Source: Thelonectria olida (Eukaryota > Ascomycota > Sordariomycetes > Hypocreales > Nectriaceae). From it: a DNA stretch of 64,000 bases. Position 1 is the stretch's first letter. Each line of letters begins with the position of its first letter. Below the pieces are notes generated by a model. That model was not told where the DNA came from, did no database searches, and was given only the letters and a program-made list of their open reading frames with translations. The DNA lies in assembly GCA_020736575.1 (NCBI GenBank), contig JAGPYM010000043.1, forward strand, positions 188,120 to 252,119. Reading direction: 5' to 3'. The translations under genes and the position numbers were made by a program. This document shows, piece after piece, positions 44,260 to 54,173 of this stretch.

Positions 44260-46142
44260 CTCGAAAGGGATATTGGATCTGATGTTTGGGACTTTGGAAG
44301 TCCGTACTTCGAAAGGTCGTCAGACGAAAGAGCGGCTTGCGAGCCTCTGCAAGCTACTTTTAAATGGGCTGCACAGGGCTTTTACGATCTTGTCAAGTCC
44401 CACAGAAGGATTCTCCTCCCGCATCCTTGCCAAGAGAAATAGGGCTCACCTATTCGCGGATACCGTGCCCTACGGAGTTAGTAAGGCTCTATACCATGTC
44501 GGACGAGAATGGCTTCAGCCCTGGCTGGTGACCGAGTGCATGGGGGGGCAAGTAGCGGGTGTCTCAAAGCTGCTAAATTCAGCAGCGATCTAGAACTACT
44601 CCGCAAACCGGCGCAGTCGCTTCGCTAGTTGTTGGCGCGTGTACGACGAGGTGGCTTGGGAGGATTGCCGAGCGCACCCTTCAATATCTTGGCTGCATGG
44701 TCGGCGACCACTAGGATCGTTAGGGAAAATCAGCCTCTTTGGGGCGGCCGACTTTACACCCAAGTCAGAAAGGCGTGAGAAGGCAATGTGCAAACAGTCG
44801 CCTTAGTTCTACTTTTGTCTTTTTGGGAATGCGAGCGAGCTGAAAGCAGCCATCCTCTCCCACCGACTTTCGTCCAGTACCAATAAATGCTGAAGAGCGA
44901 GCAAGAAGTCCGAACAATCCAGGTGCTCGGATCCGCCGCAGGACCGTAAGCTGACAACGGACAGGGGCATGGGTGCCTGAGAGGCCGGGTGTGCGCTCCT
45001 TGGCCTCTTGGTCGCCGATGACAAATTTGCGACAATCCCTGATGTGATGCAACTCTCTCTTCCGCAAGGCAAGAGGTGTGCTATGCACTCCGTATAAGAC
45101 GAGATATTCATGGCCACTCCGGCCGAACGATCCGCACATTGCTGCGGCACGAGTCAGTTTGGAATCCTGCCAACCTCGACAGTTATTCAGTAAGCTTAAC
45201 CAGGATAAGCACCAAGCGTTTCAACCGTCCAAAAGAAGCGGCGTGGGTCCTCGTGCACTGCCCAGCCCCTTCGCTCACTGCCACGACTGCATGCTTGTCC
45301 TGGCTAGTTGGTTGCCCAGGAGCCGATGTGGCACAGCTGTTTGCTGACTGCAGAAGCTCTGGGCTAAATGGGGAACAGCTGGATCCTGGTCCTGTTGACC
45401 GGACACGAGAGCTTCCACCACTTGGTACCCTTGCCTTTCAACAGACAATTTGTTATAGTTGCAACGGCGCGCGCTGGAAGCCCGGCGAGAAAGAGGGACC
45501 GTCGGGACGTCTAATCAGAAATTATTTCAGGCCCTTCACTCGCCAAAAGCAGTCACGGCTACACTCATCATCTGCAATTGAATGTACTAGGACCGAGTCG
45601 AGCCTGGAAAAAGCGTCCGGGGGCTTGACACCCACCACCGAATTTTTGTTCTTCGCGTGTCAATATACACTGCCGGAAGAGATGCTACGGCCAAAAGAAG
45701 AAGAAGAAAAATGGGAAGAATTAGCTAGCGCCATCTCACATTTACAAGTTGCTCAAGTGCCTAGGCAGACCCGTTGACTGTCCTTTCTGGGGTAATTATG
45801 AGTCGTCTAGCCGTCCTTGCTGAGCGACAGTGGATGCGTTTGACCGTATTGCTGTCTTCAGGTTATGTATTTATAGATATATTTATATTTACATCAAGAC
45901 ATTGTGATATGAATAGTGCGTGTGGAATCCTTATCCTCGCTGTAAGACAGATTGCAGGCAGCATTCACTTTTGCGTGCGTCTTTGCATTTTTCTGGCAAC
46001 TTCTAATCGAAGCTGACGCGAGATCTGCCTCGAGGTGCCTCTGTCTTTGGAATCAGTGCAACACCTGCTTTACTAATGCAACGTGGGGGGGGGGCAATAA
46101 ATATCGCCACCACCCAAATGATATGACATTGTCGAGCCCTTC
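44260..46142. other. Intergenic stretch of about 1.9 kb
   Basis: An open frame of 233 codons at 45076-45777 has no motif and atypical composition, and I do not accept it. A run of ten G lies near 46085. The left end holds the promoter of the membrane protein. Confidence 0.45.
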
Positions 46143-47661
46143 TTAGGTGGCGACCTCTACAGCCTTCTTTGCAGCTTCACCAAACCCAGCTTCAACATAG
46201 AGACCGAGATTGGCCTGTTCCAGCTACAGCAATAGTCAATATCGAGCTTGAGACGACTTATAGTGCACTCACCATTGCCAGACCCTCCTCTGAGTTTGTA
46301 CCTTGCAAACGGACAACCACTGGGACAACGAGAGGCCCCAACTCGCTTGCGGCAGCGATGATGGATTCGGCAATCATATCGCATCTTGTAAGCCCTGCAA
46401 CGGTTAGACGAGAGTTCCAGCTTGCATGTAAAAGGCTATCTCACCGCCGTAGATATTAACCAATATGGCAGTGACTCTCTCATCCCGCAGAATAATGTCA
46501 AAAGCCCTCAGCATCGTATCCGTCGTCGCCTTGCCACCAGCATCGAGGAAATTAGCACTCTTCCCTCCGTAATGGCTGATGGCATCGTTGGTAGCCATTG
46601 CGAGGCCTGCCCCGTTAACAACGTTACCAATATTGCCATCCATCCTCACATAGACAAGGCCGTGCTGCTCTGCCTCCACCTCCTCGCTGACTTCCTGCTC
46701 AAAGTCTCTCAACGCGAAAATGTCCGGCTGACGGCTTTGCGCCGCGTCGTCGAAAGTGAAGCGGGAATTCATGCACATCAGCTGTCCGTCGGCTGAGCGA
46801 CGAACGAGGTCGTCGATGTCGAGGCTCGTTGCTTCTTCGTTAACAAATATCTGGTACAGGCCTTGAAGTACCTGTTTCAGATTCGTGGCTTCGGCATCGG
46901 GGAGGGACATGCGGTCGGCGATCCGCTTCGTGAGAGCTGGAGTGATTCCCTCGGTGAAGCCGAACGGAAAGCTGTACGGAAGTATACAATGCTCCATGGT
47001 CTGAGATCTCACGATAGAACCGTCTTCAATTAAGATTATTGTCGGGCAGTAGTTCTCCCTGTCGATAGTCATGCAGAGCTTCCAGTTCCTATCATACGGA
47101 ATTGATTCAAGGACGTCGACGTGCTTGATCATGTGCTCCCTCTCACCAGGATAACCTGGCAGGAGTTCGTAACCAAGCATCCTCGCGGCAATGGTAGCTC
47201 CGTCCTCTGGGTTCTTAGCGAAGTCAATTTCAGCGGGAATGCCCGAGCTGAGTTGTCTACGACCGTGGATAGTTTGAATGAACTGTGGTTTGATGAAGCA
47301 TGGCCCACCTGCAAGATCATGGTCGTGAGCGAATGTTTTTGTGATTCCAAATACAATCCTTCATACCTAGCCATCTCATGGCCTCTCGAACTTCATCGAC
47401 GGACCGCGCTGTTATGTCTCGAGGCACCGGGATCCCAACCTGGACTGTGATTAGTGACAGTAGCATCAATGCAATGGTGTACCGCCATCCAAACCTCTTT
47501 GAGCAAAGCCTGGGATTGGAATGTGTGCAAATGCAGGCTTCTTCTGCTAGTTGGGGAGGTCTGTATAGCATAGTTAGCAGTGGATGTGAGTAGCCGATTT
47601 GGAATGCACGTACTTTGCTTCGCTTCCACAGTCGCAGGATGGTCCCTGGCCGACTTGTCAT
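46143..47661 (-). CDS. Divergent succinyl-CoA ligase beta-subunit-like protein
   Basis: This 417-aa protein comes from six exons: 47661-47614, 47560-47495, 47439-47367, 47308-46445, 46394-46273 and 46223-46143, all in frame. The N-terminus is basic and mitochondrial-like ([16 protein letters not shown]), followed by [17 protein letters not shown], as in the ATP-grasp domain of SucC. The C-terminal ligase domain is well kept: [36 protein letters not shown] and [17 protein letters not shown]. Two key parts are not: the Gly/Lys-rich loop normally written GGRGKG reads [12 protein letters not shown], and the EINPL metal/substrate motif reads DIDDL. The real respiratory subunit is expected elsewhere in the genome. 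This copy may have changed its substrate or lost catalysis. Its partner alpha gene lies 437 bp upstream on the same strand. Confidence 0.85.
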
Positions 47662-48098
47662 GGTGGCAAATGATGGAGGGGATAAATGACAAGGAAATGA
47701 GACCAGGTACAAGAAGTATAAAGGAGCACAGAATAGTTTCGTCTATGCAGTAAAATAACCTCAGCGAATGTGCAACATGCTGCGGGCAGACGGGAAGGTA
47801 AACGCCGAGGGGCAGAGGCGGGGTTGATCGGCACGATGCGTCCCGTCTACCGAAGCCTATCACGAGGCCGACTCAGCTGAGGTCATAAAGTCATGACTTC
47901 CAAACGGGACATCTTCTTTGAAGTGTACCGGCAAATGAAATTAGAATGTTTGTCCCAGTGAATGAAAGATCTATTGTCAAACGAGTCAAATTCTGTATTG
48001 GTCCTGCTCCAAGTTCAACCCAGCCGCTGTCCTCTTCGCCCCCGTTGGCATATAGCCTACCTAGGTATGAAGTAGCCGAGCATCAGACTGCGAAATAT
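47662..48098. promoter_or_regulatory. Spacer between ligase alpha and beta genes
   Basis: This 437-bp stretch contains the alpha 3' end and presumably the beta promoter. No other gene fits. The spacing allows separate transcripts. Confidence 0.4.
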
Positions 48099-49328
48099 CT
48101 AAACCCCTAAAAGTGCCCTCATTGTGCTGCCCATGACACCCGGATGCGGTACAACAACTGCTCCAGCATCTTCGAGAGCTTGTGCCTTGAATGCGGCAGA
48201 GGCATCCCTCGACGATAAAACAGCACCCGCATGGCCCATTGTCCTTCCCTCTGGAGCTGTTCTTCCAGCCACCATTGCGATGATGGGCTTTGGATCAGCT
48301 GACTTTCGATACTCTCTGATGAGCTCTGCTGCCTCTAGTTCAGCCTCACCCCCTATTTCCCCAATAACAATAATTCCCTTGGTTTCTTCGTGCGTGAAGA
48401 AGAGTTTCAGCCCATCGGCCAAAGTTGTACCTGTCCCACAGTCAACACCAACTCATTCTCACTCAGTCACAATTTTTCTCATACCAGGCAACGGATCCCC
48501 TCCCATGCCGACTACGATGCTCTGGCCGAGCCCTGCTGCTGTCGTCGAGCCCACCGCCTCGTAGCTCAAGGTACCAGACTTGGATACAATGCCAACGCAG
48601 CCTCTAGAATACTGCCGATAGGGCATGAAGCCAACCCGGCACTGCTCGGGGGCGATGATTCCTGGACAGTTTGGCCCGACCAGTCGAGTTTTGGATTGGC
48701 TTCTCAGCACCTCTTGCACGCGCAGCATGTCATTCAAAGGGATGTGCTCAGCCACGGACACGACGAGTGGGACCTCGGCCTCGATGGACTCGATGATGGC
48801 TTGCGCTGCGGATTGGGCGGGGACGAAGAGGCAGCTCGCATGTGGTTTGACCGTATCCATAGCCTTTAAGAAATCTCAGTGGTGAGATATGAATCATGAT
48901 GCTAAGATGTGTAATGGTGTGCTTACCTCTCGTACTGTGTTGAAGACGGGGAAGCCAAGATGCGAGTGGCCACCCTTGCCGGGCGACACACCTCCGACAA
49001 TGTTTGTACCATACTCAATGGTCTCTTTTGCGTTTATCGATGCCTGTATGAGTGTGGGCAACAGATAGATCTCAGTTGGGAGTGCGAGATCAAACATACA
49101 GCTTTCCCTAGGCCTAAGTGGTTTGGTTAGCGATTGCCGGTTAATGACCATGTCATGGTCGTCTTGGTAGAAGCCTCATAGGTACACACCCTGGTAAATA
49201 ACACGAGTGGATTTCGAAATATTCAAATTCGATATGGTTTGCTCATAAGACGCCCAAGACCGAGATGATGCGGAGAAGCTGCGGACGGCCTGTGACAGCC
49301 TGGCGAGATGTCGGCCTCTTGGTGACAT
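48099..49328 (-). CDS. Succinyl-CoA ligase alpha-subunit-like protein
   Basis: This 326-aa protein comes from five exons: 49328-49190, 49113-49100 (a 14-nt microexon), 49043-48927, 48863-48485 and 48430-48099. It starts with an Arg/Ser-rich mitochondrial-type leader ([25 protein letters not shown]), then [20 protein letters not shown]. The CoA-binding loop normally read GFTGxQAT is GLGKAAS here, one residue shorter. [43 protein letters not shown] and [11 protein letters not shown] are all present. So is the phospho-His loop [13 protein letters not shown]. Catalysis through the phospho-enzyme therefore looks possible. The family makes succinate, CoA and ATP or GTP reversibly in the matrix. Being beside a divergent beta gene suggests a dedicated second enzyme with another acyl substrate. 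Confidence 0.88.
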
Positions 49329-49678
49329 GGCAGGGGACTTCTCTCCGCTAGGAGGGTCTCAACGGATAGCAGCGAATAGTCTTGTCGAAAAAGTAATATT
49401 ACGGACTCTATCAAGCGCGAAAGCGCCGGAACACGTCGAAGTATTGAAGGAGTGTTGAATCATCCGCCGTTCGTGGTCGGGGTTGGAGCCGAGGCGGGGG
49501 AGACTGAAGAATAGACCCACTCACCTTTTGGAATCAATTGCATGGCTTCGTATTCGTAGACGTCCTCGTCCTTGGGCTTTTCACTTTTACATCGAACAAT
49601 CGAAAATGCTGTTTATGCAACATTGAGCTACTACGCCAATACATTTAGAATCTTTCTATACCTAAACACAAAGAAACA
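49329..49678. promoter_or_regulatory. Upstream region of the ligase alpha gene
   Basis: This 350-bp stretch runs from the alpha start to the stop of the esterase gene. It should contain the alpha promoter. No distinctive motif was found. Confidence 0.35.
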
Positions 49679-50902
49679 TCATGACGTCGTCTGCTGCCCT
49701 CCCTTCCACGCCGCGTGCTTCCGGTAAATGTCCTTGCGGAAGACGTCCTTCAGCTCCGCAATCAATTGTCCATCAACAGGCAAAGCCGCCTGAATAGCAC
49801 CAACACCACAGAGATCATTCTTGCGATCAACGAACCAGGTAAGCGTCAGACCCCCTCCCCAGGTAAGCGTCCGCGCCCCGTACCACCCATCGACGTCCTC
49901 CAGCGTCAACAGACCACCCAGCCCGTAGCCCATTTTCGTTTCTGGCTCTACACCCACGCGGAAGAAGACGCCCATGGGGCTCTCGAGCGCAGCTTGGTGG
50001 CCGGCAGTAGCTTCGGGGGCAAGGTGGTGCTGAAACATGTCGTCGACAGTCGCAGGCTTCAGTATCTTCCCGTCGTTGGCCAGCAACGAGTGCAGCACCT
50101 TGACGTAGTCGATTCCGGGAAGAAACATGCCGTGGCCCCCAAAGTCTCCCTTCCCGCGCAAGTTCATCTCGCCTCCGCCGCCGAGCACCGCGCGCCCAAG
50201 CCCATCCGGGTCGTCGGGGTTGAGGTCGACGAGACGGCTACGCAGATCCTCGCGAGTGGCAGGGTAGAACTGCGCATCCTTCAAGCCAAGAGGGGCCAAG
50301 ATGCGATCGAGGACGTGCTTGCCCAGCGTGCGGCCCGTCACTCGCTCCACGATCCGGCCGGCCCAGTCGAGGCCGGGTCCGTACATCCAGCCCGCGCCGG
50401 GTTGGTGGGCAAGCGGATACACGAAGAGCTCCTCGACTGTTTTTTGCGTGCCTTCTTGCGGAGGACTAAACTTGTTGTACCATTTTCCCACGAGAGGGTG
50501 CAGGAAGTGGTAGGCAGTACCAGCGCTATGAGTGAGGAGCATTTCCAGTGTAATGGGACGAGCCATTGGCTCTAACAAAGGCTCGCCGTCTTCGGAAAAG
50601 CCAGTGAGGACATCCCTTGTAGCAAGCTCGGGTGCGATAGTCGACAGGTCTCCTGTTAGAGATAGCAGGCCATCCTCGACGCATTGTAGAGCGGCGATTG
50701 TGGCAATCAACTTGGTCGCTGAGGCTAGAAACAGCACATCGTCGAGCTGTTGCGGCCGCTTCTCGCCGGAAAGAAGTGTTCGTTCTCCAAGCGCCTTGTT
50801 GTAGACGAAGTTACCCTCTGCATTAGTGGCACAGATGACGGCGCCATTGATCTTGCAGGCATCAATGGCGGCCTGAAACTTGGTCTCGATGTCGTTGGAC
50901 AT
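49679..50902 (-). CDS. Serine beta-lactamase-fold esterase/transesterase
   Basis: This is an intronless protein of 407 aa from MSNDIETKFQ. It belongs to the beta-lactamase class C/EstB/LovD family, which uses an active-site Ser acyl-enzyme to hydrolyse or transfer acyl groups. The S-x-x-K motif is SATK at residues 61-64. The Tyr motif is probably YGPGLD in AGWMYGPGLDWAGRIVERVTG, and the third motif is the Gly-rich TLTWGGGLTLTWFVD. HSAGTAYHFLHP is also typical. An in-frame upstream ATG (51097) would add 65 residues with no similarity, so the downstream start is preferred. No signal peptide. Fungal relatives serve in polyketide acyl transfer (LovD) or general ester hydrolysis; the substrate here is unknown. 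Confidence 0.87.
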   Translation of the reverse strand: MSNDIETKFQAAIDACKINGAVICATNAEGNFVYNKALGERTLLSGEKRPQQLDDVLFLASATKLIATIAALQCVEDGLLSLTGDLSTIAPELATRDVLTGFSEDGEPLLEPMARPITLEMLLTHSAGTAYHFLHPLVGKWYNKFSPPQEGTQKTVEELFVYPLAHQPGAGWMYGPGLDWAGRIVERVTGRTLGKHVLDRILAPLGLKDAQFYPATREDLRSRLVDLNPDDPDGLGRAVLGGGGEMNLRGKGDFGGHGMFLPGIDYVKVLHSLLANDGKILKPATVDDMFQHHLAPEATAGHQAALESPMGVFFRVGVEPETKMGYGLGGLLTLEDVDGWYGARTLTWGGGLTLTWFVDRKNDLCGVGAIQAALPVDGQLIAELKDVFRKDIYRKHAAWKGGQQTTS

Positions 50903-51529
50903 GGCAAAAGGTGATAGTGAGTTGAGTCTAGAGATGAAAAGATGAGAGATTTGTAGTTCCCAGAGAAGTGTGATGATCTCTTTCTCATCGCAAAACTGCT
51001 CGAATGAAGAGGCCTTTATAATACTTTTCCGTTGCGCAACTAAACCACCGGCCCACATGAGGTTTTCGAGGACGTGACTCCTCCGGCAATAACACAACCA
51101 TCAACCAATCAACATCCAACGTTTCCGAACAGACCAATGAGGAGCCCGCCCTGTCTCCTCCGATAATAAGAAATCCATCATCGCCAGGGGCCTTTTGCAA
51201 CAGGATTCGCGATGAAAGCGACGAGACTAGTCGCTCTCCTCGTACTATTGTTGCAAATGGCAAATCACTCAGAGAGATCGCCATCCCAACTTGCCAAGGG
51301 CATGCCCCCAATTGTTTCGGGCGTAATTCGGGGCACATCGTCGTTTTCCACCCTTTCCCAAAGCTTAAACAGGCTCCCGGTTGTTATCTTCATCCAACTA
51401 AAGTACCGCTGGCCAGTTCCCATCCAGATTTGGCACCTTTTGCTTAGGTTGTTATAGGGATTGGCAATCTAGGGAGTTGAAAGATATCGTACGAGAAAGG
51501 GCCGCGGTGGCCGAATCGCGCCATGTTCC
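50903..51529. other. Intergenic stretch
   Basis: The upstream region of the esterase gene and the 3' region of the kinase gene. No gene is supported. Confidence 0.45.
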
Positions 51530-52752
51530 TCACTGTGAGTTGCCATATCTCTGTACCAAGTCTCTCATAACATCAAGGACCCTTTCAAAGTGATTAGCCA
51601 CCGCACTACACAATACGTTAGAGGTAGTCTCACTGTGTGCGAAGAGTCTCGTTGTCGACAAAGAGCGCTGATACATGCGTGTCGAACCTTCTGGCTTGAT
51701 GTCAGCCGCATTGGACCGAAAGTGAAGGGACTTAATGTCTTACAGTCTGTAGAGATCCAGGCGGCCTTCAAAGTCTTCTTCCGGTGGCGAAATCTGGACG
51801 AATGAGTTGTAGGCAGCAATGTACTCAGCTCCGAACCTATTGCAGGCTGGTCGCCACTGGCCAAACTCGTCTCCAAGTTCGTCATGTTAGCCGAACTTGA
51901 CGACTGGGTGTTCGTATAAGAACTCACATTCGTTGTGCGCAAAGAAGCAGCATGCATCAAAGACAATAGGCTGACCGTTGCTCACATCGATACCTGCATT
52001 TGCATACCAAAGATCCCCGTGGACAAGCGAGGGCTTCAATGTTCGGCCTTCGCTCTCGAGGGGTCTTAGCAGTCTCGGGATGACCTTGTTGAATAGAGTA
52101 CGAGAGAGGTCGTTAAGCTCCTCGTTCGGCCCTTTCCTTTCGATCTCAAGGTCAAGCGCCCACCTCATGCTCTTGGCGAAAAATATCTCCCAACTGTCCT
52201 CCCATGCCACAGATTGGGGTAGATTGCCAGCATACGTGGTGACGGGGAACCCAAACTTTCCAGTTGGTGATGCGCTTTTCTGGTGCAGGTTGGATAGCAG
52301 AGCAGCGAACTGGTGAGGATCGGGCATATCGTCAGTCATATCTCGGAACTCGCAGAGGAAGAAGTGGGTGTCTGGGATTGTCGTGTAGGTACCGCAGGCG
52401 ATGGGCTTAGGCACGAATTCTGGGAGGACATGGTAGACAGCACTCATAGACTCAAATTCGCCCTTGACCATATTCCAACCAAGTTCTTTTGAGATAACCT
52501 TGATAAAGAATGACTCCCATGTCCCGTCGCTGAGCGAGACGTCGATCCGACCGGTCCGGGCCCAGAAGCTTACACCATGGTCGTCGGTGGATGTGACTTT
52601 GCATCCTTTGGGGAGTTCTTGGAGGCAATTAATACCAAGAATGGTCCATGAACCAGCCAAGCTCTGCGAAGGCACTTACCCTTTAGGACGGCTGGGTCGG
52701 CTTTTGTATTGCCCGCCCCAAATTCCAAGCCATTTGCGCCGTCGTAGTTCAT
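51530..52752 (-). CDS. Fructosamine-kinase-like protein
   Basis: This 340-aa protein comes from five exons: 52752-52680, 52617-51928, 51870-51744, 51690-51634 and 51605-51530, all in frame. It matches the fructosamine/ketosamine-3-kinase family, which phosphorylates sugars bound to protein lysines so that they fall off (deglycation). DPAVLKELPKGCKVTST opens the kinase N-lobe. FFIKVI holds the ATP-binding Lys and HGDLWYAN the catalytic loop. VFDACCFFAHNEYEFGQWRP replaces the usual metal-binding Asp-Pro context. The tail reads LYRLRFDTHVSALF and VLDVMRDLVQRYG. The five-exon solution restores each of these family blocks, so the splice sites are well supported. Fungal proteins of this kind form a distinct clade whose substrates are unproven. 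Confidence 0.88.
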
Positions 52753-53139
52753 TTTCGTGCGAAAGAATGTCCCAAAACTACTTGGAGTCCAGGTGCAAAA
52801 CGATGGAACTCGAGGGGCGGACGGGGTTGCGTGGACGGCGTCTTGCGTATCGCCCAATTCCCCCAGAGATTTGCAAAAATCCCGCATCGAGGCCACGTGT
52901 CTGGTTACGGGGGAAGCTCTTGTTGTCTGGCGCTCTATTTCTCTTTCAGGCTTTATTTTGTGATGTGTTTGTTTATCGCCGTGGTTGACCTGGCTTGACC
53001 ACGTAGCGCCGGCTTCGGGACGAGCCGCACTCCCGAGCCTTAGTGCTTTTCGGGCCTTGGACTCCGAGGCACGCACAGTTGAGGGTATTCAGTTGTTTAT
53101 TCATTTTATTAGCCATCTATTCGAATTTCGAACCCAGTC
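52753..53139. other. Intergenic stretch
   Basis: 387 bp between the kinase start and the deaminase stop, both on the minus strand. Presumably the kinase promoter; no motif stands out. Confidence 0.4.
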
Positions 53140-53676
53140 TTAATGCCCGGCCATAGAGATGGCAGTGATCTTGTCCGTCAAGTGTTCGACGGGAAACACG
53201 ACCTTGACACCGTTGGCCTCGAGTCTTTCCTGCCCGTCATTATTCGCTATAAACGTGCCGGGCTCTTTTATGCCCACGTAGACCGTCTTGACGGCGCCCT
53301 TTAGTCTCAGGATTCTGGTCGCACAAGTCATATTGCCGCTAAGTCTCTCGTTGCAAGGCTCCATGGTCGTATACAGCACCGTGTTGGTGGGCAGGACCTC
53401 GTAAATGCGTTCCTCCGGAAGGTTGTATTTGTCGGCTATCTTGATGAAGCAGCACTGCTCGGCATGGGTCGTGCCAGGGTCTCCCTTGTAGTCTCGCGGG
53501 TACTCCAACGAGTATCCCGTTGACAAGACGTCGCCCTTGTCGGCGTCGACAAGCACGGCTCCGACGCAGAATTTGTTGCCAGCTGGGGGCGACTTTTGTG
53601 CCTGAACGAGGGCGTACTCCATAAAGGCAGTGTGGTCCCCCACCCTGAAAGTTGGATAGGTCGGTTGTGAGCCCAT
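53140..53676 (-). CDS. Zinc-dependent deaminase, DRAP-deaminase (Rib2-like) type
   Basis: This is an intronless 178-aa cytidine-deaminase-fold enzyme. The zinc site is complete: THAEQCC provides His and the proton-shuttling Glu, and MEPCNERLSGNMTC provides two Cys. The surrounding FCVGAVLVDADKGDVLSTGYSLEYP, PNxVLYTTMEPC-type context and VKTVYVGIKEPGTFI match the pyrimidine-diaminophosphate deaminase step of riboflavin synthesis in fungi. The start at 53676 (MGSQPTYPTF) fits the family; an upstream in-frame ATG at 53751 would add 25 residues. The usual riboflavin gene may lie elsewhere, so this could be a paralogue acting on another pyrimidine-like substrate. Confidence 0.85.
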   Translation of the reverse strand: MGSQPTYPTFRVGDHTAFMEYALVQAQKSPPAGNKFCVGAVLVDADKGDVLSTGYSLEYPRDYKGDPGTTHAEQCCFIKIADKYNLPEERIYEVLPTNTVLYTTMEPCNERLSGNMTCATRILRLKGAVKTVYVGIKEPGTFIANNDGQERLEANGVKVVFPVEHLTDKITAISMAGH

Positions 53677-54173
53677 GGCGAAAGCGTTGTCTGAACTGAT
53701 TTGAAGTGTGCGTGTAATACACCCTGAACGAGCAATGAGTAGTAATGACAAGAAGAGGATGGGGTAATGGGGGTGTTATTGAAGTCTGGCGTGCGCGATT
53801 TCTCCAGGTGAACGTTATTATCCTTCACAATCAATACATTGGGTTGGATCAGGGGGCGGTTAAGGCAAGTAGCTGATTGGTGGTTGTGTTGCATGGGCAG
53901 AAGGGGGTCCCCTATTCCATGCATGGCCAACGGAGGAAGAACCTCTTCTCAACCAAACCTGCCTGTTCTTTTAGATGACGGCATGGAGGAACGACAGTGC
54001 AAGGATTACCGTCGATAAGGCGCGAGAAAAGACGACACACAGGACTATTTGCATCGCCATCGGCGTTCCGCGCATTGGCGAGTCTTGCGGGCCACAATGG
54101 TTAGCCCTCGTACTTCTGGTTCCCCAATAATCCCCATGCCTACTAGGTTAGGTATCGCTAACTGAACGGATCG
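53677..54173. promoter_or_regulatory. Divergent region between deaminase and NOD-like receptor
   Basis: 497 bp between two genes transcribed apart. It probably also contains the first, short coding exon of the receptor, since the large frame has no ATG at its start. Candidate ATGs are at 54097 and 54136. Confidence 0.4.

Noticed and set aside
45076..45777. 233-codon open frame on the plus strand
   Set aside because: No recognisable motif, mixed low-quality composition, overlapped by open frames on the other strand; absence of stops is plausible by chance in GC-rich DNA.
46083..46095. Run of ten G as a regulatory G-tract
   Set aside because: A single homopolymer without further G-runs to form a quadruplex; more likely a simple-sequence or assembly feature.
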